Below, piece after piece: positions 1 to 6,772 of a stretch of DNA of 24,630 nucleotides. Within the stretch, counting starts at the first letter, position 1; every line of letters starts with the position of its first letter. The DNA comes from an uncultured archaeon (GTDB lineage Archaea > Thermoproteota > Nitrososphaeria > Nitrososphaerales > Nitrosopumilaceae): contig CALBNQ010000117.1 in NCBI GenBank assembly GCA_937896495.1, positions 1-24,630 on the forward strand, given 5' to 3'. The notes beneath the pieces are model-generated. The model was not told where the DNA came from and ran no database searches. It was given only the letters and a program-made list of their open reading frames with translations. A program made the position numbers and the translations under genes.

Positions 1-141
1 ATATTAGATCAACTCAATCATTTACTTTCTCAATCTGATAATCCTGATAATTCATTAAAAAAAATAAAAAATTCTTTTCTTTTAGATCTTACAAAAATAA
101 TTGATAATTTTATTCCGTTAAAAAATAATGATGAATCATAA
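1..141 (+). CDS. C-terminal fragment of an unknown protein
   Basis: The first 46 codons of frame 1 are open and end at TAA 139-141; the start lies outside the window. The visible tail is hydrophilic and rich in Leu, Asn, Asp and Lys, with a pattern compatible with helices, and ends in an acidic Asn/Asp/Glu/Ser stretch. No motif is recognisable. It converges on the oligopeptidase gene, with a 43-bp AT-rich gap between them. The frame could be open by chance at this length, but codon use resembles the neighbouring genes. Confidence 0.5.
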   Translation: MLDQLNHLLSQSDNPDNSLKKIKNSFLLDLTKIIDNFIPLKNNDES

Positions 142-184
142 TTTTGTTTAAAAATATGAATTCTGTTTATTTTAAAATTAAAAT

Positions 185-1957
185 CTAATTTAATGATGAT
201 AGAACCTTGACTTGTTGATTTACATAATCAAAACCTTCCTGCCAAAACTTTGGTGATTTGATATCAAATCCATGTTCTAAAAGTAATTTTTCTGGTTTTT
301 TTGAACCTCCTGCTGCAAGTATTTCGATATATGAATTAACAAAATCTTTTCCTTCTTTTTTATATCTTTGAAATAATGATAGTGCTAATAGATTTCCAAA
401 TGAGTATGCATAGCAGTAAAATGGTGTATGGTAGAAATGTGGGATACAACTCCATTCTATTGCAAAATCCTCTGAAAGATTTACTGCATTTCCAAATTGT
501 TCCTTTAAATTTTGCAAATATGTTTTTGAAATTTCATCTATTGTTGTTCCTTTACTGATTTGATCATGTGCATCAACTTCAAAAATTGTAAAAAATGATT
601 GTCTGAGTATTGTAGCATACAAATCATCAATTTTTTCTGCTAACATGATTTTCTTTTGTTCATCTGATATTTTGTCTGCCAAATTGTCATATAGTAACAA
701 TTCTGAAAATGTGGATGCTGTTTCAGCTAATGGTAACGGTGCATCTTGTACGAGAATTGATCTATCTTGAGCTGCTTGACTATGTACTGCATGACCTAAT
801 TCATGCGCTAAAGTAAAAACATCTCTTGATTTACCTGTAAAATTTACTAAAACATATGGTGTGATTTTTGGGGAAAGTGTACTGCAAAAAGCACCATCTC
901 TTTTCCCTTGTCTGATAGATGAATCAATATGATTTTCATTGAATACTTTTCTTGCATGCTCTTCTAAAATACTACTAAATTTTCCAAGTGATTCAAAGAC
1001 TAATTTCACTGATTGATTATATGAATAATTTTTGTCTTTAATTTTAGATGCTGCTGGTGCATACAGATCATATCTTTGTAATTTCTTCATGTTTAGCATT
1101 TTTGCTTTTTGAAGAAAGAATTTTTGAAACACTGTAGAGTTTTTCCTACAAATCGATAACAGTGATTCTATTGTTTTATCATCTACATCATTTGCAATAT
1201 TTCTCATTGATATTGGACTTTTGTATCCTCTGAGTTCTATTCCCTCATCTTTCCAATTTAGAACAATATTTTGATATATTTCTCCAATAACTCCTTTATT
1301 TTCTGTATATTTTGTAAGGATTGTTTTGTATGCTGTTTCTCGGATTTTTGGATTTGTACTTCTAACATAATTTGTTAGTTCTTCTCTTGTCATTGTTTTT
1401 ATTCTATTACCAATTTTCATTTTGTATTCGTATACATTGGTAATTTTATCATACAATTTTACAAGTGCAGAGATTCCTGTCACATCTAATATGTTTATGA
1501 TTTTTTCTTCAGATTCACTTAATGCATATTTTGCAAACAATCTTTTGTATGTTAGATACTCTTTGAGCTCTCCTACATCTTTCATTAATCGTTTGGCGTT
1601 TTTTTCATCTATTTGCGTTTTCCACCATAAATCAAAAAATAATATCTTGTTAGAAATTTCTGAACCTAATTTTGACATTTGAGTCATTAATGATGTTGCT
1701 TCATCTGATTGAGTGTCTGATGAATATGATAGTGATGCATAGCCTCCAATTTTACTCATTTTGTGTGAAATTTCTTCAATTTGTTGTAAAATCCCTTTAA
1801 ATTGTTTAGATGTCATTTTTGGATTTAATTTTGATTTGATTTTTTCAAATTTTTTTGCCTGATTTTCTAAATCCTTGATCTGCTTTTGAAATGCAGAACT
1901 TTTTGGATTTTTAACTAGTTCTGATAAATCCCATTTGCCTAATTCATATTCTGCCAC
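185..1957 (-). CDS. pepF: M3 family oligoendopeptidase (PepF-like)
   Basis: This is a zinc metallopeptidase predicted to cut short peptides in the cytoplasm. The 590-residue length is normal for the PepF/M3 family. The zinc site is clear: HELGH at residues 385-389 supplies two His ligands and the catalytic Glu, and E412 in the following ETASTFSE stretch is the expected third ligand, 27 residues after the first His. The N-terminal ~200 residues are helical and charged, as in the family's N domain. There is no signal peptide, so it is probably cytosolic. The start is GTG at 1957; an AT box (TTTTTTAATAG on the minus strand, 1977-1987) is centred 25 nt upstream, which fits a leaderless mRNA. It stands alone, convergent with the partial gene at 1-141. 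Substrates cannot be read from the sequence. Family assignment is firm; the exact PepF subgroup is less so. Confidence 0.93.
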   Translation of the reverse strand: MAEYELGKWDLSELVKNPKSSAFQKQIKDLENQAKKFEKIKSKLNPKMTSKQFKGILQQIEEISHKMSKIGGYASLSYSSDTQSDEATSLMTQMSKLGSEISNKILFFDLWWKTQIDEKNAKRLMKDVGELKEYLTYKRLFAKYALSESEEKIINILDVTGISALVKLYDKITNVYEYKMKIGNRIKTMTREELTNYVRSTNPKIRETAYKTILTKYTENKGVIGEIYQNIVLNWKDEGIELRGYKSPISMRNIANDVDDKTIESLLSICRKNSTVFQKFFLQKAKMLNMKKLQRYDLYAPAASKIKDKNYSYNQSVKLVFESLGKFSSILEEHARKVFNENHIDSSIRQGKRDGAFCSTLSPKITPYVLVNFTGKSRDVFTLAHELGHAVHSQAAQDRSILVQDAPLPLAETASTFSELLLYDNLADKISDEQKKIMLAEKIDDLYATILRQSFFTIFEVDAHDQISKGTTIDEISKTYLQNLKEQFGNAVNLSEDFAIEWSCIPHFYHTPFYCYAYSFGNLLALSLFQRYKKEGKDFVNSYIEILAAGGSKKPEKLLLEHGFDIKSPKFWQEGFDYVNQQVKVLSSLN

Positions 1958-1976
1958 TATTGTTATTATTTTCTAA

Positions 1977-1987
1977 CTATTAAAAAA
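1977..1987 (-). promoter_or_regulatory. TATA box of the pepF-like gene
   Basis: TTTTTTAATAG on the minus strand is centred 25 nt upstream of the GTG start, the spacing expected if transcription begins at the start codon. Confidence 0.5.
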
Positions 1988-2040
1988 TGAATAGATGCGT
2001 ATTGTTTTTTGTTTAATTTGTTTTTTATTTTTAAAATGAA

Positions 2041-2298
2041 TTAATAATATTCTTCATGAATGTAACACCATTTCCAAATGTCTCCTGGAATTGCTTTCAT
2101 GATTGGATGTCCTGTTTCTTTATGATGTTTTGTTGCATGTTTTCCTATTGATGAATCACAACATCCTACGTGTCCACAAGTTAGACACATTCTGATGGCA
2201 ACTACTGGTAAATGTTCTTCATTACATTCTTGACAACTTTTAGTGTTTGGTGTGATTCCAATCTTTTCTTCAGAAAAATGATTGCATTCTTTTGGCAT
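2041..2298 (-). CDS. UBP-type zinc finger protein
   Basis: This 85-residue protein is almost entirely one UBP-type (ZnF-UBP/PAZ) zinc finger. The ligand set is visible in order: C5-x-H7, C22-x2-C25, C38-x2-C41, C46, then H54/H58 and H64. In eukaryotes this fold binds the free C-terminal Gly-Gly of ubiquitin; free-standing short versions are common in bacteria and archaea, where the ligand is unknown. The gene starts at ATG 2298, four bases after the ppa stop, so the two are almost certainly co-transcribed. I see no Shine-Dalgarno in front of it. Whether it acts with pyrophosphatase or binds a small archaeal modifier is not shown by the sequence. Confidence 0.88.
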   Translation of the reverse strand: MPKECNHFSEEKIGITPNTKSCQECNEEHLPVVAIRMCLTCGHVGCCDSSIGKHATKHHKETGHPIMKAIPGDIWKWCYIHEEYY

Positions 2299-2302
2299 AT
2301 TG

Positions 2303-2839
2303 TTATTTTTTTAGAGTTTTGTTGTATCTCTCTATTGATTCGTTAATTACCATTTTAGCTTCTTTTGCTGATTTCCATCCTAAAATTTCTACTTTTTTCC
2401 CTTCTAGTTCTTTGTACACTTGGAAAAAGTGACCGATCTCTGAACGAAAGTGATCTTCTATGTCGTTGATGTCTTTTGTATGCAAATATCTTGGATCATT
2501 AATTGAAACACAAATTATTTTATCGTCTGGCTCTCCATCATCCTTCATTTCAAGTAATCCTATTGGTCTTGATTCAATCAAAACGCCTGGATATGTTGGA
2601 TTTGTAACAAATACTAATGCATCTAGAGGATCTCCGTCCTCTGACAATGTTTGTGGAATTAATCCATAGTCTCCAGGATAATGAAATGGTGAAAATAATA
2701 CTCTATCAAGTTTTATCAAATTATGATCTTTATCATATTCGTATTTGTTCATTGAACCTTTTGGTATCTCAACTATTACATTGACAATTTCAGGAACATT
2801 TGAACCTGTTTCTATATCGTGCCAGAGATTTTTACTCAT
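2303..2839 (-). CDS. ppa: Soluble inorganic pyrophosphatase (family I)
   Basis: It hydrolyses PPi to two phosphates in the cytoplasm, pulling biosynthetic reactions such as aminoacylation and nucleotide polymerisation forward. The 178-residue length is typical of prokaryotic family I enzymes. The family signature D68-x-D70-P-x-D73 binds the metal ions, and E24, K32, E34, R46, Y54 and Y58 sit where the E. coli enzyme has its active-site Glu, Lys, Glu, Arg and Tyr residues. The ATG start at 2839 follows an AT box at 2862-2870, about 27 nt upstream, suggesting a leaderless mRNA. It is the first gene of a two-gene unit with the UBP zinc-finger protein. Nothing is unusual in the coding sequence. 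Confidence 0.96.
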   Translation of the reverse strand: MSKNLWHDIETGSNVPEIVNVIVEIPKGSMNKYEYDKDHNLIKLDRVLFSPFHYPGDYGLIPQTLSEDGDPLDALVFVTNPTYPGVLIESRPIGLLEMKDDGEPDDKIICVSINDPRYLHTKDINDIEDHFRSEIGHFFQVYKELEGKKVEILGWKSAKEAKMVINESIERYNKTLKK

Positions 2840-2861
2840 TTTACTGATAGATTATTTAATC

Positions 2862-2870
2862 AATATATGA
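2862..2870 (-). promoter_or_regulatory. TATA box of ppa
   Basis: The minus strand reads CATATATTG here, centred about 27 nt upstream of the ppa ATG, as expected for a leaderless archaeal promoter. Confidence 0.4.
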
Positions 2871-2887
2871 ATTCTATGAAAAAACAA

Positions 2888-3358
2888 TCAAATTATTTTT
2901 TCTTGGTTATGAACAACTTTGAAAATTTTAACTGTATATTGACCCTCAAAGATTTTTGTAATTTCACCTGTATTATTATCTACATTTCTAACTCTGAATT
3001 TGTATTCATATGATCCATCTCCTTTAACATCTACTTGGGCAATGTGTACTGGCTCTTCTCCTTTGTAAAACTGAATTATTACTGGATACCTTTCAACATA
3101 ATCTGATGCTGCACCTTTTACACTACCCCATGGAAATTCATTATTTTGAGGAATATTCATTATAGTTGTGATTTCTACTAAATTCAATTCATCATTAATT
3201 GATGATATTGAAACTGAATTTTGATTGGTCTCAGCTGACACATTTCCTGGAATCATCATTATTCCTAATATTGTGATGATTGATGCAATTAACATTACAT
3301 TTGATTTTGGAATCATTTTAATAATTATTCTTTTCAAGTTCTTTAAAATGTTTATCAC
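2888..3358 (-). CDS. Secreted protein of unknown function
   Basis: The 156-residue product begins with a positively charged region (K6-K18) and a hydrophobic core at about residues 21-37, ending in a Sec-type cleavage site after VSA (A42). The remainder is probably exported or lipid-side anchored. The mature part looks beta-rich, with alternating hydrophobic residues and a C-terminal block (about 95-150) resembling an extracellular beta-sandwich; no catalytic motif or cysteine is visible. The start is GTG at 3358; M15 is an alternative that would still leave a signal peptide. It lies just downstream of the tRNA on the same strand but probably has its own promoter. I do not recognise the family beyond its look as a thaumarchaeal surface protein. 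Confidence 0.75.
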   Translation of the reverse strand: MINILKNLKRIIIKMIPKSNVMLIASIITILGIMMIPGNVSAETNQNSVSISSINDELNLVEITTIMNIPQNNEFPWGSVKGAASDYVERYPVIIQFYKGEEPVHIAQVDVKGDGSYEYKFRVRNVDNNTGEITKIFEGQYTVKIFKVVHNQEKII

Positions 3359-3398
3359 TAATTCATACTGGTGATTTTTTTATCGATATTTTCTTTTA

Positions 3399-3410
3399 TA
3401 AAAAATAAAA
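3399..3410 (-). terminator. T-rich terminator of the tRNA
   Basis: Directly after the encoded CCA the minus strand reads TTTTATTTTTTA, a T-run of the kind that ends archaeal transcripts. Confidence 0.45.
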
Positions 3411-3507
3411 TGGTGGACCGGATGGGATTTGAACCCACGACCTTTGCGGGAATTTCTTCCTTACGCAGTGTGAGTGCGTCATCCAAACCAAACTAGACGA
3501 CCAGTCC
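3411..3507 (-). tRNA. tRNA-Val (CAC) with a 19-nt insertion near position 44
   Basis: On the minus strand a full cloverleaf folds: acceptor GGACTGG (3507-3501) with CCGGTCC (3421-3415), discriminator A and an encoded CCA (3413-3411), D stem GTCT/GGAT, anticodon stem ACGCA (3479-3475) with TGCGT (3467-3463) around loop CTCACAC, and T arm GTGGG-TTCAAAT-CCCAT. The anticodon CAC (3472-3470) and the general look are those of archaeal tRNA-Val. Between the anticodon stem and the usual AGGTC variable loop lie 19 extra bases (about 3462-3444), containing a GGAA-GAAA-TTCC hairpin. Removing them gives a normal class I tRNA, so this is probably a non-canonical intron; an enlarged variable arm is the alternative. 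Confidence 0.9.
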
Positions 3508-3603
3508 AACAAATTTGTGTAAGGACAAGCTTTTTTGTCTTTAGTTTTTGAATATTTTGTAATTACCTTGGGTTTTTGTATATATTTTGAATAATATTGA
3601 ATA

Positions 3604-3852
3604 ATGTCTTTACAGGAATTTGATTCTATAATTAATAGAATGCAGTTGGCTTTTGAATATGCTGAAAATCTTGGACAGTACACTGATGCAGCAAAAATCC
3701 TGTTTCAGATGAATGAACAGCTTCCAGACGATCTTCAAATATCTTTTGAGGAACTTGATAGTCATGATGCTGCAAAATCTTTTACTAAACAACATTTTGT
3801 CGAAATGAAATCTACAATTGTATTGTATAGACAAAGATTGATGGGTAATTGA
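3604..3852 (+). CDS. Small helical protein of unknown function
   Basis: An 82-residue acidic, helix-rich product without cysteines, membrane segments or a recognisable motif. It reads from ATG 3604 to TGA 3850-3852. A strong AT box (TATATAT, 3579-3585) lies about 22 nt upstream, supporting a leaderless start and real expression. It sits alone between the tRNA and the convergent rpl40e-sucD-sucC operon. Codon use and a clean promoter argue for a true gene, probably lineage-specific. Function unknown. Confidence 0.7.
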   Translation: MSLQEFDSIINRMQLAFEYAENLGQYTDAAKILFQMNEQLPDDLQISFEELDSHDAAKSFTKQHFVEMKSTIVLYRQRLMGN

Positions 3853-3902
3853 TATGTTTTTTAATATTCATTTGTGAAATAGTTTTAGAATTAATTTTTG
3901 TT

Positions 3903-4070
3903 CTATTTCTTTACACCGAGATTTCTATTCTTTAATCTCAAGTATGGATTCCTGCATTTTCTGCATCTAGTTGCTCCAATATCATTCCTACATCCACATT
4001 TGAAACAAATTCTCATTACAAGACGTGCTTGTTGTGCAATACGTTTCTTTTCAGGATCTGTTATGGGCAT
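3903..4070 (-). CDS. rpl40e: Large-subunit ribosomal protein L40e
   Basis: This 55-residue gene reads on the minus strand from ATG 4070 to TAG 3903-3905. The product starts MPITDPEKKRIAQQARLVMR and has a zinc ribbon C22-x2-C25 and C36-x2-C39 followed by a basic tail ending in GVKK, the hallmark of archaeal L40e. In eukaryotes the same protein is made as a ubiquitin fusion; here, as in other archaea, it stands alone. An extra Cys at position 27 lies next to the first zinc pair. It begins 31 nt after the sucD stop and has a clear Shine-Dalgarno GGAG (4082-4079) with 8-nt spacing, so it is probably the last gene of sucC-sucD-rpl40e. Its short length makes it easy for gene finders to miss. Confidence 0.93.
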   Translation of the reverse strand: MPITDPEKKRIAQQARLVMRICFKCGCRNDIGATRCRKCRNPYLRLKNRNLGVKK

Positions 4071-4078
4071 TTGTATTT

Positions 4079-4082
4079 CTCC
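4079..4082 (-). promoter_or_regulatory. Shine-Dalgarno site of rpl40e
   Basis: GGAG on the minus strand, 8 nt before the ATG at 4070. It fixes the start of this small gene and contrasts with the leaderless first genes around it. Confidence 0.7.
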
Positions 4083-4101
4083 AAAATCTCTCTCTTTTAT
4101 T

Positions 4102-5019
4102 CTAATCGGATTTTTCCATTTTTCCTGCTAATAAAACTGGAACTTCTGCTGGTCTTTTTGCTACTGGGATGTTTGCTTTGTTAAACATTGAAACTTTGGA
4201 TTCGGCAGAACCATATGTTCCCATCACAATTGCTCCTGCATGACCCATTCTCTTTTCTTTAGGTGCTGCCCTTCCTGCAATGTATGCTACTGTTGGTTTG
4301 TTAAATTTACTATCGATAATTTTTTGAGCTAAAATCTCTTCAGAATCTCCACCTATCTCTCCAACAACTACCATTCCTTCTAAATCTGGAATATCTTTGA
4401 CCATTTCAAATGCATCAATCATTCGTGTACCATTAACTGGATCTCCTCCAATCCCTATCGTAATTGATTGTCCAAATCCTGCATTAGTTAATGCATCTGA
4501 AATTTCATAAAGTAGTGTTCCACTTTTTGATAACACTGCAATTTTTCCTGCTTTAAATGGCATTGGTGGCATAATTCCCACTTTGATTAATTCTGGAATC
4601 ATTATCCCTGGAGTATTAGGACCGATAATTACTGCACCTTTTTGTTTTGCAAGTTCTAGTGCCTCCATTGTGTCTCTAATTGGAACATGTTCAGGTATTG
4701 CCACTAGTAATTTAATTCCTGCATTTAATGCATCTTTTGCAGCTCCTAGAAAGAATTTTGCTGGAACAAATATGATTGAAACTTTTGCACTAGTTGCATC
4801 TACTGCTTCTTGCATTGTATTGTAAACTGGTATTGTCTCTTCAAATTTTTGGCCTCCTTTCCCTGGTGTTACTCCTGCAACTACGTTTGTTCCATATGTA
4901 ATCATATTTTTTGCATGTTGTGAACCATAAGATCCTGTAATTCCTTGAACAATCACCCCTTTCTTTTCATAATCTGAATCTTCGGGTTTTCCTTTTAATA
5001 ATTCAAAAATATCTGTCAA
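4102..5019 (-). CDS. sucD: Succinyl-CoA synthetase alpha subunit
   Basis: With SucC it interconverts succinate, CoA and NTP with succinyl-CoA, linking the TCA reactions with succinyl-CoA metabolism in the cytoplasm. The 305-residue length is normal. Residues ~20-120 form the CoA-binding Rossmann domain, starting with VQGITGSYGSQH, and the phosphorylated active-site histidine is H260 in GHAGAIV near the C terminus. The gene starts with TTG at 5019, overlapping the sucC stop in a TTGA tetranucleotide. A Shine-Dalgarno GGAG with 8-nt spacing (5031-5028) confirms this unusual start. It is a separate subunit, unlike the fused ADP-forming acyl-CoA synthetases used for 3-hydroxypropionate or 4-hydroxybutyrate in ammonia oxidisers, so succinate is the likeliest substrate. 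Confidence 0.95.
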   Translation of the reverse strand: MTDIFELLKGKPEDSDYEKKGVIVQGITGSYGSQHAKNMITYGTNVVAGVTPGKGGQKFEETIPVYNTMQEAVDATSAKVSIIFVPAKFFLGAAKDALNAGIKLLVAIPEHVPIRDTMEALELAKQKGAVIIGPNTPGIMIPELIKVGIMPPMPFKAGKIAVLSKSGTLLYEISDALTNAGFGQSITIGIGGDPVNGTRMIDAFEMVKDIPDLEGMVVVGEIGGDSEEILAQKIIDSKFNKPTVAYIAGRAAPKEKRMGHAGAIVMGTYGSAESKVSMFNKANIPVAKRPAEVPVLLAGKMEKSD

Positions 5020-6122
5020 TTTTTTATCTCCATTACTGCTGCATTAATTGCCTCTTCTACTGTTGTGAAAATTTTTGTTCTAGAACCCTGAAGCATTTCC
5101 GTTGCCTTTTCTGATTCAGTTCCTTTTAATCTTGAAAAGACTGGCATGTCAATCAAATTATTTTCATATGCTTTAAGAAATGCCTCTGCAACCACTGTGG
5201 TCTTTACGATTCCTCCATAGAGGTTAACAAGAATCCCTTTCACTCTGTCTAGTTTACTAATTAAAGTCAATGCCTCATAAACTGATTCTGTAGTTGCACC
5301 TCCACCCACATCTAAGAAACATGCTGGTTTTCCGCCATTATCTGATAACATATCTAATGTTGACATTACAAGTCCTGCACCATTGCCTACTACTGCGATG
5401 TCTCCATCTAATTCCACTAATGAAAATCCACTTTTTTCCGCTCGTTCTTCAATCTCTGTTTTTTCTTGATATTTTTGTAATTCATCATGTCTGAAATTAC
5501 TATTATCATCAGTTACAAATTTTCCATCTAATGCCATGATTGAATCATCTTGCATGATTGCCAATGGGTTTATTTCAACTAATTCTGCTTCTTTCTCAAT
5601 TGTTAATCTTGATAATTTTTTTAAAGTATCTATGAATTGTTCTGCTGTTTTTCCTTCAAGTTCCATTTCTTTTGTAACTTGTTTTGCAAGATCATCTGAT
5701 ACCTCACCTAATCCGACCTCTTTGATAATTTGATTTTTAACTGATTCAATTTCAACTCCTCCCTCAATTGATGCAATAATTGTATAACATCTCTTTGAAC
5801 GATTCAAAAACAATGACAAGTACAATTCTTTTTTAATATCTGCCATCTTTTCTAACAAAATCGCTCTTGCTTTCTCACCTTTTATTGTCAAATCCATAAC
5901 TTGTGGATATTTTAACTCAAATTCATCATCATTTTGACATTTTTGTATACCGCCAGCTTTTCCTCTACCTCCTACTGGAACTTGAATTTTAATTACAAAT
6001 GGATATCCTAATTCTTTTGCATGTTTTCTACCTTCCTCAATACTTGTAGAAGAAATACTGTTTAGCAAATTTATTCCATATTCTCTAAACAATTCTTTTG
6101 CTTGAAACTCTAGTAATTGCAT
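5016..6122 (-). CDS. sucC: Succinyl-CoA synthetase beta subunit
   Basis: This is the nucleotide- and succinate-binding subunit, 368 residues, slightly shorter than the ~388 of E. coli. An ATP-grasp domain covers about residues 1-220, with the glycine-rich GGRGKAGG at 51-58 in the nucleotide loop and the NPLAIM metal/nucleotide stretch near 190. The C-terminal ligase-CoA domain holds the GGGATTE and NLYGGIV phosphate-binding loops. The ATG at 6122 has an AT box (AATTAATAAAG on the minus strand) centred 29 nt upstream, so the operon mRNA is probably leaderless. It overlaps sucD by four bases. Nucleotide preference (ADP versus GDP) cannot be decided here. Confidence 0.95.
   Translation of the reverse strand: MQLLEFQAKELFREYGINLLNSISSTSIEEGRKHAKELGYPFVIKIQVPVGGRGKAGGIQKCQNDDEFELKYPQVMDLTIKGEKARAILLEKMADIKKELYLSLFLNRSKRCYTIIASIEGGVEIESVKNQIIKEVGLGEVSDDLAKQVTKEMELEGKTAEQFIDTLKKLSRLTIEKEAELVEINPLAIMQDDSIMALDGKFVTDDNSNFRHDELQKYQEKTEIEERAEKSGFSLVELDGDIAVVGNGAGLVMSTLDMLSDNGGKPACFLDVGGGATTESVYEALTLISKLDRVKGILVNLYGGIVKTTVVAEAFLKAYENNLIDMPVFSRLKGTESEKATEMLQGSRTKIFTTVEEAINAAVMEIKN
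5028..5031 (-). promoter_or_regulatory. Shine-Dalgarno site of sucD
   Basis: GGAG on the minus strand lies inside the end of sucC, 8 nt before the TTG start of sucD, and decides that start. Confidence 0.7.
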
Positions 6123-6145
6123 GCAAAAATTATCAATTTTACGGT

Positions 6146-6156
6146 CTTTATTAATT
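6146..6156 (-). promoter_or_regulatory. TATA box of the sucC-sucD-rpl40e operon
   Basis: AATTAATAAAG on the minus strand is centred 29 nt before the sucC ATG, the usual distance for a leaderless transcript. It lies between the stop of the gene ending at 6162 and sucC. Confidence 0.5.
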
Positions 6157-6161
6157 ATGAG

Positions 6162-6491
6162 CTACTTTAGTTGTTCTTCGAGAAAATCGATCATTTCTAA
6201 AAATCGATCTTTACTTTTTCTCAATAATTTTTGTGGATATTCTTCAATTGTAAATACTAATTGTTGATGAAAGCTTGGAACTATAATTCCTCCTGATGTA
6301 ACCATTTGTTCGATCACATATCCTTTGGTTAGCGTACATACAATTTCTTCGTATGATTCTTCTTCTTCTTCTAATGTCTGTCTGAATAGTACAATTGGTT
6401 TGTTAGTCTTTTCAACAATGTCTGAACCTTTTTTCAACAATTCATTTAATTGTTGAATTTGCCAAGCATCAAGACTAATCTGTTTTACCAT
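6162..6491 (-). CDS. Small acidic protein of unknown function
   Basis: A product of about 109 residues, charged and largely helical at both ends, with an acidic EEEEE patch in the middle and a short beta-like central part; no cysteine, membrane segment or catalytic motif is apparent. Two ATGs are possible, 6497 and 6491. An AT box reading GTTAAATAG on the minus strand (6512-6520) is centred 25 nt before 6491 but only 19 nt before 6497, so I prefer the inner start. It is followed closely by sucC on the same strand, but sucC has its own AT box. I do not recognise the family. Confidence 0.7.
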   Translation of the reverse strand: MVKQISLDAWQIQQLNELLKKGSDIVEKTNKPIVLFRQTLEEEEESYEEIVCTLTKGYVIEQMVTSGGIIVPSFHQQLVFTIEEYPQKLLRKSKDRFLEMIDFLEEQLK

Positions 6492-6646
6492 GAACATATT
6501 ATGTGATTTTTCTATTTAACCGTGCTAACACAAGGAATTTTTACTGTTTGTCGCCATTTAATCTCTGAAAATGCCTTTTTCTGTATACTCTTTAAATTCA
6601 TTTTTTTAAAAATTATCAAAAACTGTGTTTGTATTTTGAGAATAAA

Positions 6647-6704
6647 ATTCCAGAGAAGTTTGAGAAAATATTGGTTGGGGACCTAATATTGATTTCTCTG
6701 GAAT
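6647..6704. repeat. Large hairpin-forming inverted repeat, possible small RNA
   Basis: In the 275-bp gap after ileS, ATTCCAGAGAA (6647-6657) and TTCTCTGGAAT (6694-6704) form a perfect 11-bp stem. Read as + strand RNA, three more pairs (G-U, U-A, U-G) extend it to 14 bp. Inside, AATATTGGT (6667-6675) pairs with ACC-T-AATATT (6681-6690) with one bulged base and a TGGGG loop. The G-U pairs favour a + strand transcript, opposite to the flanking genes, and an AT-rich TTTAAAAATTA around 6609 could be its promoter. A structured 3' end of the ileS mRNA or a miniature repeat are alternatives. The rest of 6498-6772 shows nothing I can name. Confidence 0.5.
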
Positions 6705-6772
6705 GAATTCTTGATTTAATTCTTAATTTGAAATAAATAAAATATCTGACTGCACTGCATTTATTTGAAAAT

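Noticed and set aside
3411..3507. Class II tRNA (Ser or Leu) because of the long variable region
   Set aside because: The anticodon loop is CTCACAC (CAC, Val), and the AGGTC variable loop and D arm match archaeal tRNA-Val once the insertion is removed.
3396..3683. 95-codon open frame on the minus strand
   Set aside because: It runs straight through the tRNA and the promoter of the + strand small gene; composition is not protein-like.
3898..4131. 77-codon + strand frame
   Set aside because: It is the antisense shadow of the L40e gene, whose zinc-ribbon protein is unmistakable.
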